A DNA stretch of 64,000 nt, from positions 42,391,920 through 42,455,919 of the forward strand of contig OX104128.1 in assembly GCA_944470555.2 (NCBI GenBank), written 5' to 3'. The notes below the pieces were generated by a model. It searched no databases. It was not told the DNA's origin and worked only from the letters and a program-made list of their open reading frames with translations. Position 1 is the first letter of the stretch; each line of letters starts with the position of its first letter. Below are positions 13,342-25,830 of the stretch, piece by piece. This stretch comes from Heterobilharzia americana. Its lineage: Eukaryota > Platyhelminthes > Trematoda > Strigeidida > Schistosomatidae. Made by a program: the position numbers and the translations under genes.

Positions 13342-13390
13342 CTGATGAAGATATCCATCATGGTGTCGAAATGCTTTCGAAATAAAGCTC
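13342..13390 (+). ncRNA. Possible hammerhead-like motif of a second type
   Basis: CTGATGA (13342-13348) is followed by a 6-bp stem GATATC/GGTGTC with loop CATCAT, then GAAA (13368-13371), then a 5-bp hairpin GCTTT/AAAGC ending in CTC, an allowed cleavage triplet. One extra A lies at the base of stem II, one T bulges at stem III, and stem I is weak. It may instead be the conserved CTGATGAAG...CGAAA sequence seen near 3' ends of some retroelements. Activity is doubtful. Confidence 0.3.
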
Positions 13391-14261
13391 AAGTTGAAAG
13401 AAAGACTATCTTTAGTAAGACATTTAACCAATCTACTGAAAACTATGTGAATGGACTATATGTGAAACATAGTTCAAAGGAACAGTAAATTCAAAAAATT
13501 TTAGAGTTTTCACGTTATTATACGCATACAATACATTGCAAGCAGTGACACTGTTTTCAATCGGTGATAAGACATTCAAAGGAAAGATGCATCTGTCTTC
13601 CTTCAACGAAGTGGTAGGTAGTTTCACTGGCATACCTGAGTGCCAGAAGTAGTCTCTACTTTGAAAGCCTTTTGATAAACATGGTCGGAAAATTTCTTGT
13701 CTGAACTATTACTTTTTACATCAACTTAGTCAAATAGTTCTACGAAATTTTCTCACAAATTCTGGAATTTTTGTAGAATTCTTAGTTATTTCTAGACATT
13801 TAGTATTTGTATCCTGATCCAAAACACTTCGTATAGTTCGGCAATAGAAAAACCACAGATATAGAAGAAAATATTTAACTACTCATATCCCTTACTTCAT
13901 GGGCATAAATTTCTGTCATGCTATAAACTGGATAAGTGAAGCTCCCAGTGGTCGTAATATGATTATCCCCTGCTGACCATTTAAAATTTTATATTAGATG
14001 TTGCATTGATATCAACATGAAGCACAGGGTATCCCATTAAGTTAATATTTCTTAAAACTTTATTTCTTATGATTTAACAAAAAGTCATTTTACATCAGCA
14101 AATCTCTAAAAGCTCATTAGGGCGGTAGTGTAGCCATCATCTCCTCTAATTTATTATCAATACTAGAATGTAGTGCACCCAACAGACAAAGTTTCGGTTA
14201 ATGATAATTCAGTGAATAGATTATATTCATCATGTCATCGAAATACTGGAGTGAATCTCCT

Positions 14262-14376
14262 GGTCACTCCAGCAACTGCTGAAATAACCAATCAGGCTTC
14301 GGCATTTCGACTGTAGAGGTGGTTTTTCATAAAATGAAGAAGCGTTGTCGATTATCTCAGCAGTTGTCAGGGTTAT
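14262..14376. repeat. Fold-back (MITE-like) element, copy 2
   Basis: The left end TCACTCCAGCAACTGCTGAAATAAC pairs with an inverted right end ending CAGCAGTTGTCAGGG; the core AACTGCTGA-ATAA is shared exactly but for one base. The internal block with AACCAATCAGGCTTC matches the copy at 45527-45666. Confidence 0.5.
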
Positions 14377-15279
14377 CTTTAAAGTTACTCAAATACTGCC
14401 TACTTTTCATTTCATTTCATGCAGATTTCGGGTACCAGCGAACACTACAATTTAAACTCCTATGGGTCAAAGATGCTAGACTATCATAGCAAAACTTTGA
14501 TGTATATTGAGTAGTAAACATTAGAACTGCATTCTAAAAAAAACATAAGCTCCTAAATACTGCGAAATATCTCACATAAAAGGATATGAAAAATAAAATT
14601 CCTAATTATCTGTATTATACAGTAAATAATGGAAATTAGGAACAAGGTGGACGGTAACGTTTCATAATTTCACTTCTTTGTATACGCATGCATCAAATCT
14701 CAATTGGGAGATGGACACATTAAAAGTAAATTCATTAAAAAAATAAGAATGAAATGTGACAGACCATCTGACTGACTTGGATATTTTGATTCCTAGTCTG
14801 CTTTACATACAACAATAATGAAGAATCACTTTGATGAATGTATGATAAGTGTGTAAACATGTGATATGATTATCAATTACATTTCGTTCTACTGTTATTT
14901 TCAGTGCTGTAGAACTGTACTGTGTCTTTTAAAAATCGCATATGCTAAACAGCTGTTTTCTAAACAAGTCAGCTGTTTCTGTACTTTGGCCTGTTTAGCC
15001 AACTTATTTATTCGTTAGTCTCTGTGAACTTGCCTTCTTAATACTTACTTCCAATTTGTTCCCGGTTTTCTCTTTCATCTTGACTCCTTTTCTTTGTCAT
15101 TTAGTCCGATGTGTTATATGATTCCGACAGCTGACAGAAAACGGGCAAATTCTATAGATGTTCTTTGACCAAAATGAAATTCACAAAGCAATTATTCGGC
15201 TGAGACCAATATTAACTATCCTGGAACTCTCAATCCAATCTTTCAAGAGGATTATATTGAAAATACAATGGTGAGAAGT

Positions 15280-15990
15280 AATAGTACTTAATTCAGCCTA
15301 AAACCTGCAATGTTTTTTCCAGTTCGCTGTTGTTGTACTTCAGATAGGTGATAGAAATCCTTGATGTTGAACACGATGTTAGTTAAACTGACTGCCCTAC
15401 AGTTGTCACAAAAAGGCTTCTCCTCCTTCATAGTAAGTAGAATAATCAGTGAAGTAGGTCAGTCTGACGGAACCACATCTCATTCCCATACAGTATCTAG
15501 CACTTCCGCTAAACAAAAATCTACCAACTTAATCCTGAGAGTATTTTGGCGGTTAGGTCCTTTTGCTTTGCGTTGTATCAGTTTCGAAACACCCTTCTCA
15601 ACGCTTAAGAGAGTTGAAGAACCGATATCAACATCCACTTCAGGTTCATGCTGGATTCCAGGCTACTGAAGAATTACCATGGACTGAACTGTGCTTCAAA
15701 GTGTTCTGCATCACACCCTAGTTACATATCTTGAGAGATTATAAAGGTCCCATCATTTTCGCCAATGGTTTCGGAAACCATTGTATTTTCTTCTTGGCAA
15801 TATAACCAGTGAGCCTAAGTGGGTGCCAAGTAGTACTTAGCACTGATACCTTCCTCATCTCTCTCACCTTTTCCATCCACCACTGTTGATAGTTATTGCA
15901 GAGGCTTTTGGTGAATATCCACTACATCCCCTTTTGCTCCTCATTCTAGTCACAGCAAGCTTGCATTATCATCTGTTTCAACATGGAAGT
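15280..15990 (-). mobile_element. Decayed non-LTR retrotransposon fragment (linker and N-terminal RT)
   Basis: Minus-strand reading gives QWWMEKVREM (about 15880-15850), MVSETIGENDGTFIISQDM (about 15785-15730), AEHFEAQFS (about 15705-15680), then a long open stretch with SKLIQRKAKGPN, KPFCDNCRAVSLTNI (about 15420-15375) and QRTGKNIAGFRLN (about 15330-15295). The last blocks correspond to RT motifs usually read as C-NHRGISLTNI and E-QAGFR. Only a few stops lie in the RT part. The open frame on the + strand over the same region is its shadow. Confidence 0.7.
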
Positions 15991-18900
15991 TTTCATAATT
16001 CTTCGTTTTATTAACGCAAAATATGATAAGATGGGATAAAGGATAGTAATTGATTTGTCACAGTATTTTTCTTAATCACCTCAATACATAACCCAATCCT
16101 TAATTACTTTTTCATAAGTAGGTGAGAAAATGAAAGTTAATCCAATGCATAGTCGTTAGTCGTATTGCAAAAAAATAAACAGTCACTCAAATAACGCGAA
16201 CAATTCATGAACTTGAAAACAAACGGTTTATTGTGACGATGATTATTCTTCATTTGATTATTTCCTTTATTTCGTTTGTATGAGAACACTATAATTTATT
16301 TGTTTGTACGAAACATTTAATTCGATGATGAATGACCTTAATTCCTCTTGCTTTCTTGCTCCATATTTCTTTCACTGCCTATTTGCATCCAAATCCCGAT
16401 GAACTGTTTTCTCAACAACTCGAAACTACAAAGCAGAAGTTATCTTACCTTTCATCAGTTTAGAAAAACAACACATTTATCCGTATAAAAATTGGGAGAA
16501 AGATACTGAAAATTAAACTATAATCTGCGTAACATTATACTTTTTAAATCTCTGTTGATTTGATTTGATGCCTACGGGGTCGATAATCTCATACACATGA
16601 ATATACTCGATATACGCCGCCGATAAATCATTAGAGCAATAATTAACATAGCAACTGACTGAGATGGATCTCAACAACATACCGTTGTTTATTTAGGCAA
16701 TTTTTTTACCAAGTTAATATGAAACAGTTTCTTGCGCTGTTTATTGTATCATCATTCTTCACTTTTTGATAAAGGTTATCTCTTAGTGATTTTAGTCACG
16801 AAAAGCATATTCTTGACTTTATGTGAAGCAATTCTAGAAACAGAGAACTGCTTTATTCTTATCTTACAAACGTTTGCAGACAGAAAACAGTGAACACTTT
16901 TTTTCCTACTAGCGTAAAATAAGAAGTTGTAAGTGTTGTCACAGTCTTATTACCAGTTATCCTCTAAGCTAGAACCTAGTCATCAGTAATTATTGTAACG
17001 TTTCACTTTCTGAATATTAACTTTGATCTGATTGCAAGAAGTATTTAGGATGAAAAGCACTAGATTTTCACAAATGAAGAAGAATAAGGTTAATAGCATC
17101 ACCAAGTTTGACTGGTTCATGAACTGTCACCAGCACATATAAAGCGGTGAACCTGTCTTATAACTAATAGCCGACGTTTTGCAGACTCAAAGTATTTCAA
17201 TAACATTATAAATCCATACAGGTTTGAATTCTAGCAGTTCGCTGTCTCGTATCCCATAAATAAGCTAGAAAGTAAAACAACGTTCTCAATGGTACCCTGA
17301 CTTTTTAATCAAAATCTTTTTACCTAAATGTGGTCTTCAAATGAGAAATACTAGCAATAAACATGTTTCTGTATGAAAGTGAACATCCGAAGTTCAAAGG
17401 CTTCTGTTCTCTCAGGAAGAGTCTTAAAAACGACAGTTTCTAACTTTATCCTGCAAAAAAGAAATGAAAGCCCATAACTGTCAGCCAGATTCGGAAAACG
17501 TTTTGACAAAATCTTACCTATCAAACAGGTATTTCGAGTTTTCTATCCTTAGTATGTTTCCAGTTAAAACATATTAAGGATAACTCTCGGTCTTAAACAA
17601 TTATATTTTCACATTTAGCTGCATTTTTAGAAAACTACCAAGTACGCATTATGCTCTGGCAAAACCTACTTTTACTACATGAGGACTATGCAAAATATTC
17701 AAGTTACTGGAAAATAACATTGACCACAATGGAAACCCTGACCCACCTACTAGAAACAGGAGGCCTTAAATTCGTAGTCCGCCAAAGAATAAGCGAATCA
17801 CTTTGACAGCTTTCCCAAAATTCAAACGTTTTATTATCTAGCAATAAAATCCCAATCACTTTGCTCTTTACTGTGTGACATGCATCCATACATCCATAGG
17901 AACTTATCATTAGGATAATATAAACACATGAACAACATGGTTATTATTATCACTTTTTTTATCTTTTATTTGATATAATTAAACTCCACTTCTAGTGACC
18001 ATAATTATATGGTATCAAATATATCCATAAGTAATTTTAAAACGATATTTTAAAGACTGATGAAAAACAGCTTAAAATACATTTTCGCTCCAACAATGAT
18101 GTTATCATAGTAAAATAACGAAAATGTTTAAACATCCAAAAACCACCTTTAAGCAGTAAAATTGTTGGCTACAATCACAAATAGTTCCAAATAATGTCAT
18201 CCATTGTCATTACCTTTGATATGAAATAGTTTAAAATTTCACAAGAATGCTGAAGAACACAGTCTCTATCACGGACGATATATCCAAATATCTGTAGAAG
18301 ACTAATGCACAAGTCGATCGTATACTTCTGTCTATTGAGACATGGCCATTGAGGGTGATGGTTGTGCAAGTGCTACACGCTGGTGATTGGAATTATTTTC
18401 ATTGCTAAGCCATTTAATAACCTGATCCTTTTGATGCATATTGCTAAGTGATCAGATAAACCGTAAGACCATAAACGTATTTAGACTCAGATGGCCAAGA
18501 AATGTATAACGCCTACCCAGTCTATGAGAATTTCAAGGCACTCAGATAAGTAGGGTAGAATTAATAAGACGCCACACGTTGATAAATTTAAGCCAGAGGT
18601 TTTTTGAAATTGTGGACCTCATGCTCTATGAAAAATCCTTAATTTATGCTAGAGGGCCTTTTCAGATACATTTCAAACAAATCCTTGGAACACTATATGA
18701 GTCTCTTTTGCATTTTCCAATACAATCAAGGATGACGTTTTTGTGTTGTTTAGAGTTTGTCAGTTGAATTTACCTGTGCTTTAAGCATTCTGCTAGTAGT
18801 TGCCATCATTCGAACACATCGGAATAAACTTGAAGTAATAGTGAAGCACACATTTAAGAAGTTCCTATCCCAACGCATATCTAAGGATTTAGTTAAGTAA

Positions 18901-19092
18901 ACTGAAAAGTTGTGAAGTAAAAATATTTGTTAGTAATATCTCAGTTTTCTTCACTTCGCACTTCTGTAACTTCATCAAATATTTCTGCTGCTTCTTCATT
19001 ACCACAAACACACTTCTGATTCCTTCTTCCACCCGTCAGTCTTATGCTAACACTTCATCTCAGAAGGTAAGTATATCTTTAGTAATTTATAC

Positions 19093-19440
19093 TAGGTGAT
19101 GACTGAAGGTGAGATGAAAATTTGGACCAAGAAGTCAAATAGTCAAAATGATAATCACTATGAAGCTCCCCCTCTCTAGTTCAGTTAGATTCGGATTGGG
19201 ATGAGAAGTCCTAACTAGGTAGCCAGTGGTAGTAAGATCAAGCGGCAGTAGCGCATCACGAATTCACATGGTAGTCGGGTAAAACCCTTAGTATTTGAAG
19301 TGAAAGAAAAATTTGGTAAGCAGTCGGATCTCGTAGATCCGTTGGTACAGCATCGGACCGGAAACCGGCTGGTTGCTGGTTCGAATCTGACCGTGGTCTA
19401 ATTCTTCATTTCACCTTCAATTATCACCGAGTGTAAATAC
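19093..19440 (+). mobile_element. tRNA-derived SINE (possibly two nested heads)
   Basis: The part 19292-19436 matches the well-bounded SINE at 49415-49559: GAAGTGAAAG-AAAAT-TGGT-AGCAGTCGG, then a tRNA-like domain with ATCTCGTAG and a perfect B-box GGTTCGAATC near 19378-19387, then an A/T-rich tail containing TTCACCTTCA. A second head-like sequence, GGTGATGACTGAAGGTGAGA, starts at 19095 and pairs as an imperfect ~40 bp inverted repeat with the tail at 19400-19440. It is either two overlapping insertions or a fold-back derivative. Confidence 0.6.
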
Positions 19441-19682
19441 TAGTCTGTCAAACCACAGCTATCTCAGATAGTCGAAGTGATAATTCAATAATTTGCTTTT
19501 TACGGTTAGATTCAGTCATTTCACACAGCTGTTTTGGGCTTTATTTCCTTGAATAATAGCTGTCACTGGAGTAGATTCAAAGATAAACTAACTGTCAGAT
19601 ATGCATTAAATTTCATGCCACCAGAAGCCATCAAATGAATATGTCCAATTATTTGGATAAAGGCAATCGAGAGGAAGCTGTG

Positions 19683-19716
19683 GACCTAGATTTCGTCCTT
19701 TTTGGCACTCGTCATC
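19683..19716 (-). ncRNA. Hammerhead ribozyme remnant, minus arm
   Basis: The minus strand reads ATGACGA, stem II GTGCC-AAAA-AGGAC, GAAA, TCTAG, then the cleavage triplet GTC (19685-19683). The only core change is C3 to A in CTGACGA. That change should abolish the G8-C3 pair of the active fold. Stem III is reduced to about three pairs, typical of the short stem III of schistosome hammerheads. Confidence 0.6.
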
Positions 19717-19911
19717 AAGACAAATCTGCAACCTCGATGAAACTGATGTCATCTATGAGATTTCAACCCACATAACTCTGTGCCGAAGTCAAAGACGTCT
19801 TTACTAAGCTACAAGAGGTCAGTTGCAGCCCTAATAAGTCAAGGAAAACGTCTTTGACTGTAGCACATGGTAACGCGAGTTCTGACCTCATCGAGATTAC
19901 AGATACGCCTT

Positions 19912-19946
19912 GATGACGAGTGCCAAAAAAAATGAAAACTTGGTCA
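19912..19946 (+). ncRNA. Hammerhead ribozyme remnant, plus arm
   Basis: ATGACGA (19913-19919) shares the C3-to-A change of the opposite arm. Stem II is lost to an A run. GAAA (19934-19937) and the GTC triplet (19943-19945) remain. Confidence 0.5.
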
Positions 19947-20431
19947 AGCAGAGCTTCTAACGAAGTGCAGTGCAATATCCAGTCAACTAGCTTGGCGACC
20001 GCATCGCAAAATGACCGCTAGAATTTAATCAACATTTGAGACTATACAATACGAAGTTGGTCACCCTTCAGTAACCAGAGACAGTCAGCATATCCTGTTT
20101 TGCTCAAGTTTTTACCTTTCTCTTTCATGCTCACGAGACAACCAAAATTTTACAGTCTTTACCATATTCTAATTTTGCGTATTCAGTAACTCAGATCCTA
20201 TGTTTTCGGAAATTTCAAAAAATAGTGGACGTTTTTACACTACGGAACATGTTGATTTGACTGCTTGAATTTTCAGTTCATTGAAATTATAATTTATGTC
20301 ATCATAGTCAAGCAGGACTGCTAAGGTATCACATTGAATAGCATATTTGTTTAAATTGTTCATTGTTAGGTGATAAATTTTCTTGATTATCAAATAACTT
20401 CTACTTTGCTACAAACGAATGAATTAGCTAA

Positions 20432-20450
20432 TTATATATATATATATATG
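20432..20450. repeat. Short (TA)n run
   Basis: About 18 bp of TA repeats. Confidence 0.9.
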
Positions 20451-21904
20451 TTCACAAACTTTCATATTTCTTCAATATATGTTAATATCATACTGTAGTG
20501 ATAGTCTTCTATTTTAGAGGAATGACAAACAATTGCTTCCTCTTACCCCTACAGTACTTAATACTAAGAGGATATCAAAATTATGAAGCTAACGCCAGTC
20601 ACTTAATTGCAGCATAAAGCTTCGAAATGCATAGTTATAGGTAACGACCTCTTTTACTGACTAGTTTACTGTCTGTGCAAGTGAAAATGTCTTTTAGGAG
20701 ACCTGTAAGAGCTTCAAAATTTCAGCAATAGCATTTGATACAACGAGACTGAACAGTAAGTATCCTCAGCTTTTGAAACACTGTGGATATGTGAATAGAG
20801 AAAGAAAGCTAAACTTTCTGATTGTAAACATTGGTAGTTGTTATTCAGCACCTGTTCCTAAATCAATAGCTTTTATCATCATTATTTTCACTTTATAATT
20901 CATTAGATTCACATTCATTAGTCTGGACAAACTTGTGTTACATAAAAACCATTTTCAAAGTTATTCTTTTTCTGGTTGAAAACTTTGAATATTTGTCATG
21001 TGCTAGCACTAGTATTTTCAAAAATACACTGTACAAATACTCGCGTAGTACTGAACGTATGCTACCTTTTTTAAGCTGTTCATTAACCTTTGTATAGAAT
21101 AATTTTCAATGTTTCCTACAGATTATGAAGTTGAATCCTAAGTCGCTTCAACGTTAATAATATTGATTGAAATAAACCATCTAATTGTATGATCTGTTAC
21201 ACTATCCCCTAAGAAGATTGCAACTCAATTAACATATACGTCTCATATTACTTAAGTCAAACTAATGTGATCCAGACGAAAAGTATTGAAATCTCAACAG
21301 ATTATTAATTATGAATTCAAGCGAACAATTATATTCATCAGATTTTTTATCTATTTTTAAATTGAAACGAATTGTATTTCCGTTGGTACAATATTTAGAT
21401 GTGACTCAGTTTGTTGATATCCAGCTGTTAACTGGGTAATTGAATCAAAGGGTAAAAATAACATTTGTTTAATATTTATAAAACTGAATACTGGAGGTAG
21501 CAGACAGGTGAGTGTTATATATACATATATAAGTCCTGAAGGAATTTAGTACACGATAAATAATCATGAATTGTAGAAGTTGCATTAAAATCACTTATTT
21601 AGATCCCTCGATAAATTTTAAGAAAGCAAGAAGGACAAAATTTGCGGGATAAAATGGTTTCATTTCATTTAGTCAGTACTCCATAGTTGCACAGTCTAAA
21701 AGTACACTACCTATTAAGACATAAGATATCTTAAAATTAAGTGATCAATAATCTTAAGTTGTATTACAAAATCATTGATGAGTCTTACATGTAAGAGAAA
21801 TAATTGCACTGAAGTAGGGAAGGAAAAATAACAGTGAAGAGTAGAAGAACTGTATAATCAAAGTAAAATACGGTCAAATTATAGTCACTAAGGGGGTGAG
21901 ACAT

Positions 21905-22230
21905 CAACTACACTCTCCCTTTGTTTGCAAAGGTTAGGCTGACAGCGTTTTCTCCAGTAACTTCGACGTAGCGCATTAATTCAGGCATTTTCTGCACATT
22001 TATTATTTTAAAAGCACTTCAGGTTTCAAACTGAGGCCCTGTGTCTATGATGTGTCTGGCAGTTGCACAGATTAGAATTTTACTTCCTTTCAACCAGAAA
22101 TTCTTTTAGATATCATCAGTGAATTGAACGGATACCCTTCTCCCAATGGTTTCAATATGCTTCCGACCTCAAGCGCATGTGAATTCATAAATGCAGTTGA
22201 AAGTGAAGTTAGTAGGGTAATTATCCCATT
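21905..22230 (-). mobile_element. GIY-YIG endonuclease remnant of a Penelope-like element
   Basis: Read on the minus strand in essentially one frame with a few stops: FNCIYEFTCA, GRKHIETIGRRVSVQFTDDI, WLKGSKILICATARHIIDTG, FKIINVQKMPELMRYVE. The pattern CIY-F-C-C...YIG-T-R-...R..EH...SAIARH..DTGH is that of GIY-YIG domains at the C-terminus of Penelope-like retroelements. Here the YIG is HIE, so it is inactive. It is separated from the RT remnant at 4880-5900 by 16 kb and is an independent copy. Confidence 0.6.
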
Positions 22231-22268
22231 TCGACTGGTTCAGCCAGAATGATACTGTATACTCTACT

Positions 22269-22308
22269 GTATGGTATGGTATGGTACGGTATGGTATGAT
22301 ATGGTACT
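22269..22308. repeat. (TATGG)n pentanucleotide repeat
   Basis: About eight imperfect copies of TATGG, with single-base variants TACGG and TATGA. Confidence 0.9.
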
Positions 22309-25300
22309 GCATACTGATATAAGTTCAGCTGCATGAAAGCTCCTTCTCACTACCCCTTTGATTCTTGCATTTATCACTTTGGGTAATGCGCCTCTGTCAA
22401 GTGTAAGGCATATAATACCCTTTTTCGTTTCTCCATTTGTTTATTACCATTACTTTTTATTTCCTACATTTCTTACCTCTGTACAATTTATCATCTGACA
22501 TGTTACATGAACTATCAATAGTCCTGTTGTACAACTTAAGATTATTATTTTGTTCTGAAATATCCTATCGAGAGAAGCAGCATACTTTCAAGCTGTATTC
22601 AGCTGAGGAGTATTCGCGAAATAAAATGACGATACAATTTTATTTTAAGAATCTTTTCCATCTTGCTCTGTCCAAATTCAGTTATATCAGTGTTGCAGCC
22701 TCCATGTTCGCTTCTTACACTTTTCAGGTTTTCGACACGCTTCGAATTGTAATTACTTTTTTGTACTGATAAAATTTACAGAATCTTTCTGATGAGTATT
22801 TATACTAATACGTGACAAGTGATAGAGACAGGAAACTGAATTCCGATTTCTCATATTCTTTCATGGAAGTTAGCTGTAGCCAAGTTAGTAATTGATCTGT
22901 AGGGTTCCTGATATTCTTACAGAAGTGTTTACTTGATATAAGATCATTTACTTTGACGATGAGACTTAGAGATAATACTAAATTCCCCACTATCAACTTT
23001 ATTATCATTGTACAAGCGTACGAAAGGACCACACAATTTACATGTGACCACGGTATCTTCAGGTTTACTCAGTTTTTAAACAGATTGCCTTCCTACACTA
23101 CAAGCTGTTAAAACTGCATACTTTGGTTGTTAAAGCATTTCTAGGAAGGCTTGAAATGTTGAAAACAACTTTGAAAGTGAATAGGTTGCATCTATATGCT
23201 CCTAACTTACTTTCTAGAATATGTCTCGATGTTCCTTCAAGAATTTGCAAATTGATAACTTAATTCTCTTGAACTTTACATACTAGATCTCTGTATTTTT
23301 TAATTAAATTACCTTTTACGCTGACATCAGTTATTTTGTAATTTAAAACTGAATTGTAATCGATAATATTTCTCTGTCAAACTCACCTTCTTCAAATGAT
23401 CAGATTTTCGTGTACAGTGACTTCAGACTGGCAACCAACAAATAAGAAGCACTCATGCCCTCTTGTGACTACTGGCTCTGATTACGCAACAGCACTCACA
23501 AAAATAAGGATAAAGACAGTTCGAAATCCGTCTAACTTGAATTACTCAATTAAGAACCAAAATCGTTAAAATTAATAATTTATCAACTTTATATTGAGAA
23601 GGGAATTAAATCTACCAAGCATTGGTCAAGAATTTTATTTTTAGTACAGTTTTAGTATTAAAAGTTTTGTGCATATTCATATATCCCTCTGAAATCATCT
23701 AGTGTGGAAGTAAAAATTTGTAAGACAATAAAGTGCATAAAGTTGATGAGATTGTTGTTTCTTCAACCTGCTGGAAAACAGTGGGCGATGAAAATGGGAA
23801 GCCATATGTTAATAAAATAATGAAATTGACCGTCTAAATAAAAGCTGTACGATAAACAACGCTGAACGACATGCACAGTTTCAGACAGCTTGGATAAATT
23901 GACTAGCCAGATACTATCCCAATGCAAGATCGTGGACTATACAATTAAGTGGTCTGTTCTACTTGGTTCATCTCAGACATCAGAATTATTTGAACGGCTT
24001 CATAGTCGACTAATTAAGTATGTTTAATATACGCAGAATCAAGTCAGTTGCTGATAAACTGTCCTCAAGATCAGTAGAGTGTTTCATCAAGTTGTATTCA
24101 TTCAGAATAAACTGTAAAACTGGCAATCAAGCTCTCTCATTCTGAGAGCAATTAACCTTTTAATGGCTAGGTAAAATAACTTCCAAAACCAAATAATTCA
24201 CTGATCAATATAGCATTTCGTCTGAACAAATTTAAATAATCTTTCGAAAACCGATACATTGCAGCCATTTTGTAGGATGAAATAATTTCTAGAAAGTTTA
24301 AATACTCTTAAAACGTTATTTTTATCACCAGAACTTGAGTAGACTGAAAGAAATGATTCTTTGAATAGTTGGATGTTGAAGACAATGTTCAAATCAAATC
24401 CGAACATGGTATGCAAATTTATGATCAGCCCTCCGCATGTCTATGATGCACATTTTATTGGTTTGTTCGGACTTTACATTCACTGACCACACAATTCTAA
24501 TGATAAAATATATTGAGGTACGTGAATTACGAATGCAGTGAAGACACAATGAATAGATAAATAAATATAATCAGAGGCTTTAGGGTATGACAGAAACTTG
24601 AGAAAAAATTTCCTTGGGGAAACTATTAAGAGTACATGGGCACAACATAGAATTCTCTGCATTCGGTCACATAGTATTTTTCTGAATTTCGGCTTTGAAT
24701 AACAAAATTGACCCTTATACACTCCAAATCTGTAAAGTCATAAACTAATAACACACACAATTTATATCTGATAATAAGGTAATAACGAAGGCTTCCCGTG
24801 GCTGTTGTGAAGTATAGTCCCTAGGTAATTATTGTCACTGTTCTGAAGGCAGGATTTCACTACTCATTTCCTCAAACAAACATTTTATTTTAAAGTGATA
24901 CGGTTGATTTGATAGGTCTAACAATGGCTGCTATATCTGCGGTAACGAAGGTCAACGTGTTATGGGAAAAATGTCACCAATATTCTCGCTATAACAAGCA
25001 AATGATTAAATCATTCAGTTGGATTAAACTGAAGTCATACTTCAACTTTATAATGAATAAAACTAAGTTTCAAATAGAAGAGTAGAAAAATAGTTACTGA
25101 GTTGATGATTGAACACAATATTTGAATTAATAGTCTTAGATAGGATAGATGAAGTCTGACCATGAAATAAAGTGTTTCTTAAATATTCCCCTTAATGACA
25201 CTATTAAAGTACTTACAGCAAATTTCCGTTACCAAATGTGGGTCAAAATTTATCCACTAAGTAGGATGTAACCTGAGAGACTTAATATCTAGTTTTACTG

Positions 25301-25724
25301 TCCTTGGTGTGTAATTACCATCTATATTTACCAAACACAAGCTCAGTTTTCGTTGCTTTTTTATTCATAATTTTCAGAAAAGTCTACGATTAAAACACAT
25401 AAATGAAATTTATTGCTTTAATATATTTAATAAGACTGTTGAGAAAAATCGGTCACCAGTAGACAGTAGTTCTAGCTGTCTAAACCTCAGTGCTCAGCAC
25501 TAACTGAAGTTCACCGATCAAGTTTTCAGTACCCCTTACAAGTTGATTGCCAATGTCTAGTGTTAAAACACAATCCATTGAAGTGTCGCATCACTCAACG
25601 TAATGAACACACTTCTAGTTCCATCGACAGATTTCGGTCAGTTATAAGTACCGCGAAATGCATAACTGTATGGATGACCCGTCGGTGACAAATTCAGTCT
25701 TGTAGATAATCACATGTTAGGCAA

Positions 25725-25830
25725 TTAACCTAGTGATAAAGTTTCTGACTTTGGTACCTGATAATGCATGCTCAAACCATGGAGAGGACACCAGCTTCCT
25801 GTCGATTATGAATATTTCTCGTTAATGGAT
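25725..25830 (+). mobile_element. Possible tRNA-derived SINE remnant, third type
   Basis: CCTAGTGATAAAGTTTCTGAC followed 30 bases later by ATGCTCAAACC resembles a tRNA A-box/B-box pair at tRNA-like spacing. No bounded ends and no target duplication were found. Confidence 0.3.

Larger units (their letters stand above)
19680..20105. mobile_element. Head-to-head pair of hammerhead-bearing SINEs (SM-alpha-like)
   Basis: A minus-strand unit (about 19830 down to 19680) and a plus-strand unit (about 19831-19960) share GGCACTCGTCATCAAG and GTCAAAGACGT in inverse orientation. Each carries a tRNA-like domain and a hammerhead remnant. The plus unit continues into the 3' module CGCAAAATGACCGCTAGAATT...GAAGTTGGTCAC at 20000-20075, which is also found at 31380, 32845 and 44770. 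Confidence 0.65.

Noticed and set aside
15361..15669. 102-residue plus-strand open frame
   Set aside because: It is the antisense of the LINE remnant at 15280-15990, whose minus-strand reading carries RT motifs.
19311..19400. Functional tRNA gene
   Set aside because: The B-box is good, but the arms do not fold into a full cloverleaf and the same sequence recurs as a SINE.
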